DNA from: an uncultured Eubacteriales bacterium
GTDB taxonomy: Bacteria > Bacillota > Clostridia > Oscillospirales > Oscillospiraceae
NCBI GenBank assembly: GCA_900551355.1
Contig: URVR01000102.1
Coordinates: forward strand, 1-6,329
Length of the DNA: 6,329 bases
Direction: 5' to 3'
This document shows, one piece after another, positions 5,762-6,329 of the stretch. Within the stretch, counting starts at the first letter, position 1. Each line of letters starts with the position of its first letter. The notes below the pieces were generated by a model that was not told the DNA's origin, did not search any database, and worked only from the letters and a program-made list of their open reading frames with translations. Position numbers and translations under genes: made by a program.

Positions 5762-6304
5762 TTACGATTCCGTAACAACAGCCGCGGGGCGGCGTTTGGG
5801 GATGTGGATGGTCAGGAGGATCTCCTCGTCCGTGTCCCGCCGGCCCACCTCCGCGCCTACCCCCGCCGACTGCATCAGCCGGACGCCCCGCTCCACGCTG
5901 TTGAGGAACAGGCGCACGTCCTTGATGATGTAGGTGGGGCGGCGGTGAGGCGGCTGCGTCCGGTTCTCCGCCGTCAGCGCGTCCACATACTGCTCCGCCT
6001 GGGCCACGTTCAGCCCCCGCTGTCCCATGTGCCGCGCCGCCGCCAGCTGCTGCTCCGGGTCGGTGAGCCGCAGCAGCGTCCGGGCGTGGCGCTCCGTCAG
6101 GCCGTACTGCCGCAGGCAGTCGGTCACCGGCGGCGGCAGGCGCAGGAGCCGCAGCTTGTTGGCGATGGCGGGCTGGGACTTGCCCAGCTTGTCCGCCGCC
6201 TGCTGCTGGGACAGGCCGTAGCGCCGGATAAGCCGGGCGATGGCCGCCGCCTCCTCCATGTAGTCCAGATCACGGCGCTGGAGGTTTTCGATGAGGGCCA
6301 GCAG
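5762..6304 (-). CDS. noc: Noc-type ParB family protein (nucleoid occlusion), 3' portion, N-terminus cut by the fragment end
   Basis: Noc is a CTP-dependent DNA clamp that binds specific sites, spreads, and keeps the division septum off the chromosome. The remaining 180 residues start in ALIENLQRR (3-11), the ENLQR part of the CTP pocket; the earlier CTP motifs are lost with about 100 residues. A helix-turn-helix follows (LSQQQAADKLGKSQPAIANK, 31-50), then LRLLRLPPPV, LTERHARTLL (69-78) and LNVAQAEQYVDAL (98-110). The C-terminus (KDVRLFLNSVERGVRLMQSAGV through ILLTIHIPK) resembles Noc rather than Spo0J. At the four positions known to separate Noc from ParB site choice, three are Noc-like: Q44, K50 and R72; the fourth is R55 where Noc has Asn. 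A 6-bp inverted repeat (GTTACG attc CGTAAC, 5761-5776) overlaps the stop, without a U-run. An apparent start MYKRQ at 6319 is adapter. Neighbouring parA or rsmG are not visible. Confidence 0.9.
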   Translation of the reverse strand: MLALIENLQRRDLDYMEEAAAIARLIRRYGLSQQQAADKLGKSQPAIANKLRLLRLPPPVTDCLRQYGLTERHARTLLRLTDPEQQLAAARHMGQRGLNVAQAEQYVDALTAENRTQPPHRRPTYIIKDVRLFLNSVERGVRLMQSAGVGAEVGRRDTDEEILLTIHIPKRRPAAVVTES

Positions 6305-6329
6305 CTGTCTCTTATACACATCTGACGCT
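6305..6329. other. Nextera (Tn5) sequencing adapter, read-1/i5 side; not genomic
   Basis: CTGTCTCTTATACACATCT (6305-6323) is the reverse complement of the Tn5 mosaic end, and GACGCT continues into the Nextera read-1 adapter. It is the inverted copy of the 19 bases at 20-38. Read in different frames it adds typical artefact peptides, such as MYKRQ on the minus strand and LSLIHI on the plus strand. Confidence 0.97.

Noticed and set aside
4072..5775. Plus-strand open frame of 567 codons opposite the VanW gene
   Set aside because: It is an antisense shadow in GC-rich DNA; the minus strand carries a clear VanW domain, RBS and terminator.
5761..5776. GTTACG/CGTAAC hairpin at the noc stop as a terminator
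   Set aside because: It is a six-pair stem partly inside the coding region with no U-run on the minus strand; I treat it as chance or a weak structure.
20..6323. 19-bp terminal inverted repeats suggesting an intact transposon
   Set aside because: They are Tn5 mosaic ends followed by Nextera read-1 and read-2 adapter bases; no transposase lies between them.

Overview
The window is a short, GC-rich (roughly two thirds G+C, judged by eye), densely coding bacterial chromosome fragment with strong AGGAGG-type ribosome binding sites, intrinsic terminators and a Noc-type ParB homologue. These point to a Firmicute, most likely a high-GC gut clostridium of the Oscillospiraceae type (inference from protein style; no 16S or marker search was possible). 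Both ends are Illumina Nextera/Tn5 adapter, not genome: about 1-38 on the left and 6305-6329 on the right. Genuine genomic DNA is therefore about 39-6304, and both terminal genes are cut by the fragment ends.

Layout. The left half reads rightward: the 3' half of mnmE (tRNA wobble-uridine GTPase), then a DegV/FakB-type fatty-acid-binding protein, then prmA (ribosomal protein L11 methyltransferase) 28 bp further on. A strong two-way terminator follows prmA. The right half reads leftward, listed in transcription order from the right end: the 3' part of a noc gene (ParB-family nucleoid occlusion protein), a VanW-domain membrane-anchored protein with a GTG start, a 14-bp perfect hairpin terminator, then a divergent alanine-racemase-like gene with its own promoter. 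prmA and the racemase converge on the shared terminator, and the racemase stop codon lies inside its T-tract.

How the genes fit together. mnmE and noc are both typical of the origin-proximal mnmE-mnmG-rsmG-noc/parB-parA neighbourhood of Firmicutes. Here mnmG and rsmG do not follow mnmE, and four other genes lie between mnmE and noc, which are transcribed towards each other, so the locus is rearranged relative to the textbook order. The racemase-like and VanW proteins both suggest a cell-envelope theme. degV and prmA look like housekeeping genes. I see no transposon, CRISPR array, RNA gene, toxin-antitoxin or defence system, and nothing that amounts to a new biological system. The points most worth a second look are the racemase with altered active-site motifs, the Noc specificity residues, the cysteine-rich VanW ectodomain, several small inverted or direct repeats at promoters, and the adapter ends, which imitate terminal inverted repeats and add false residues to predicted proteins.
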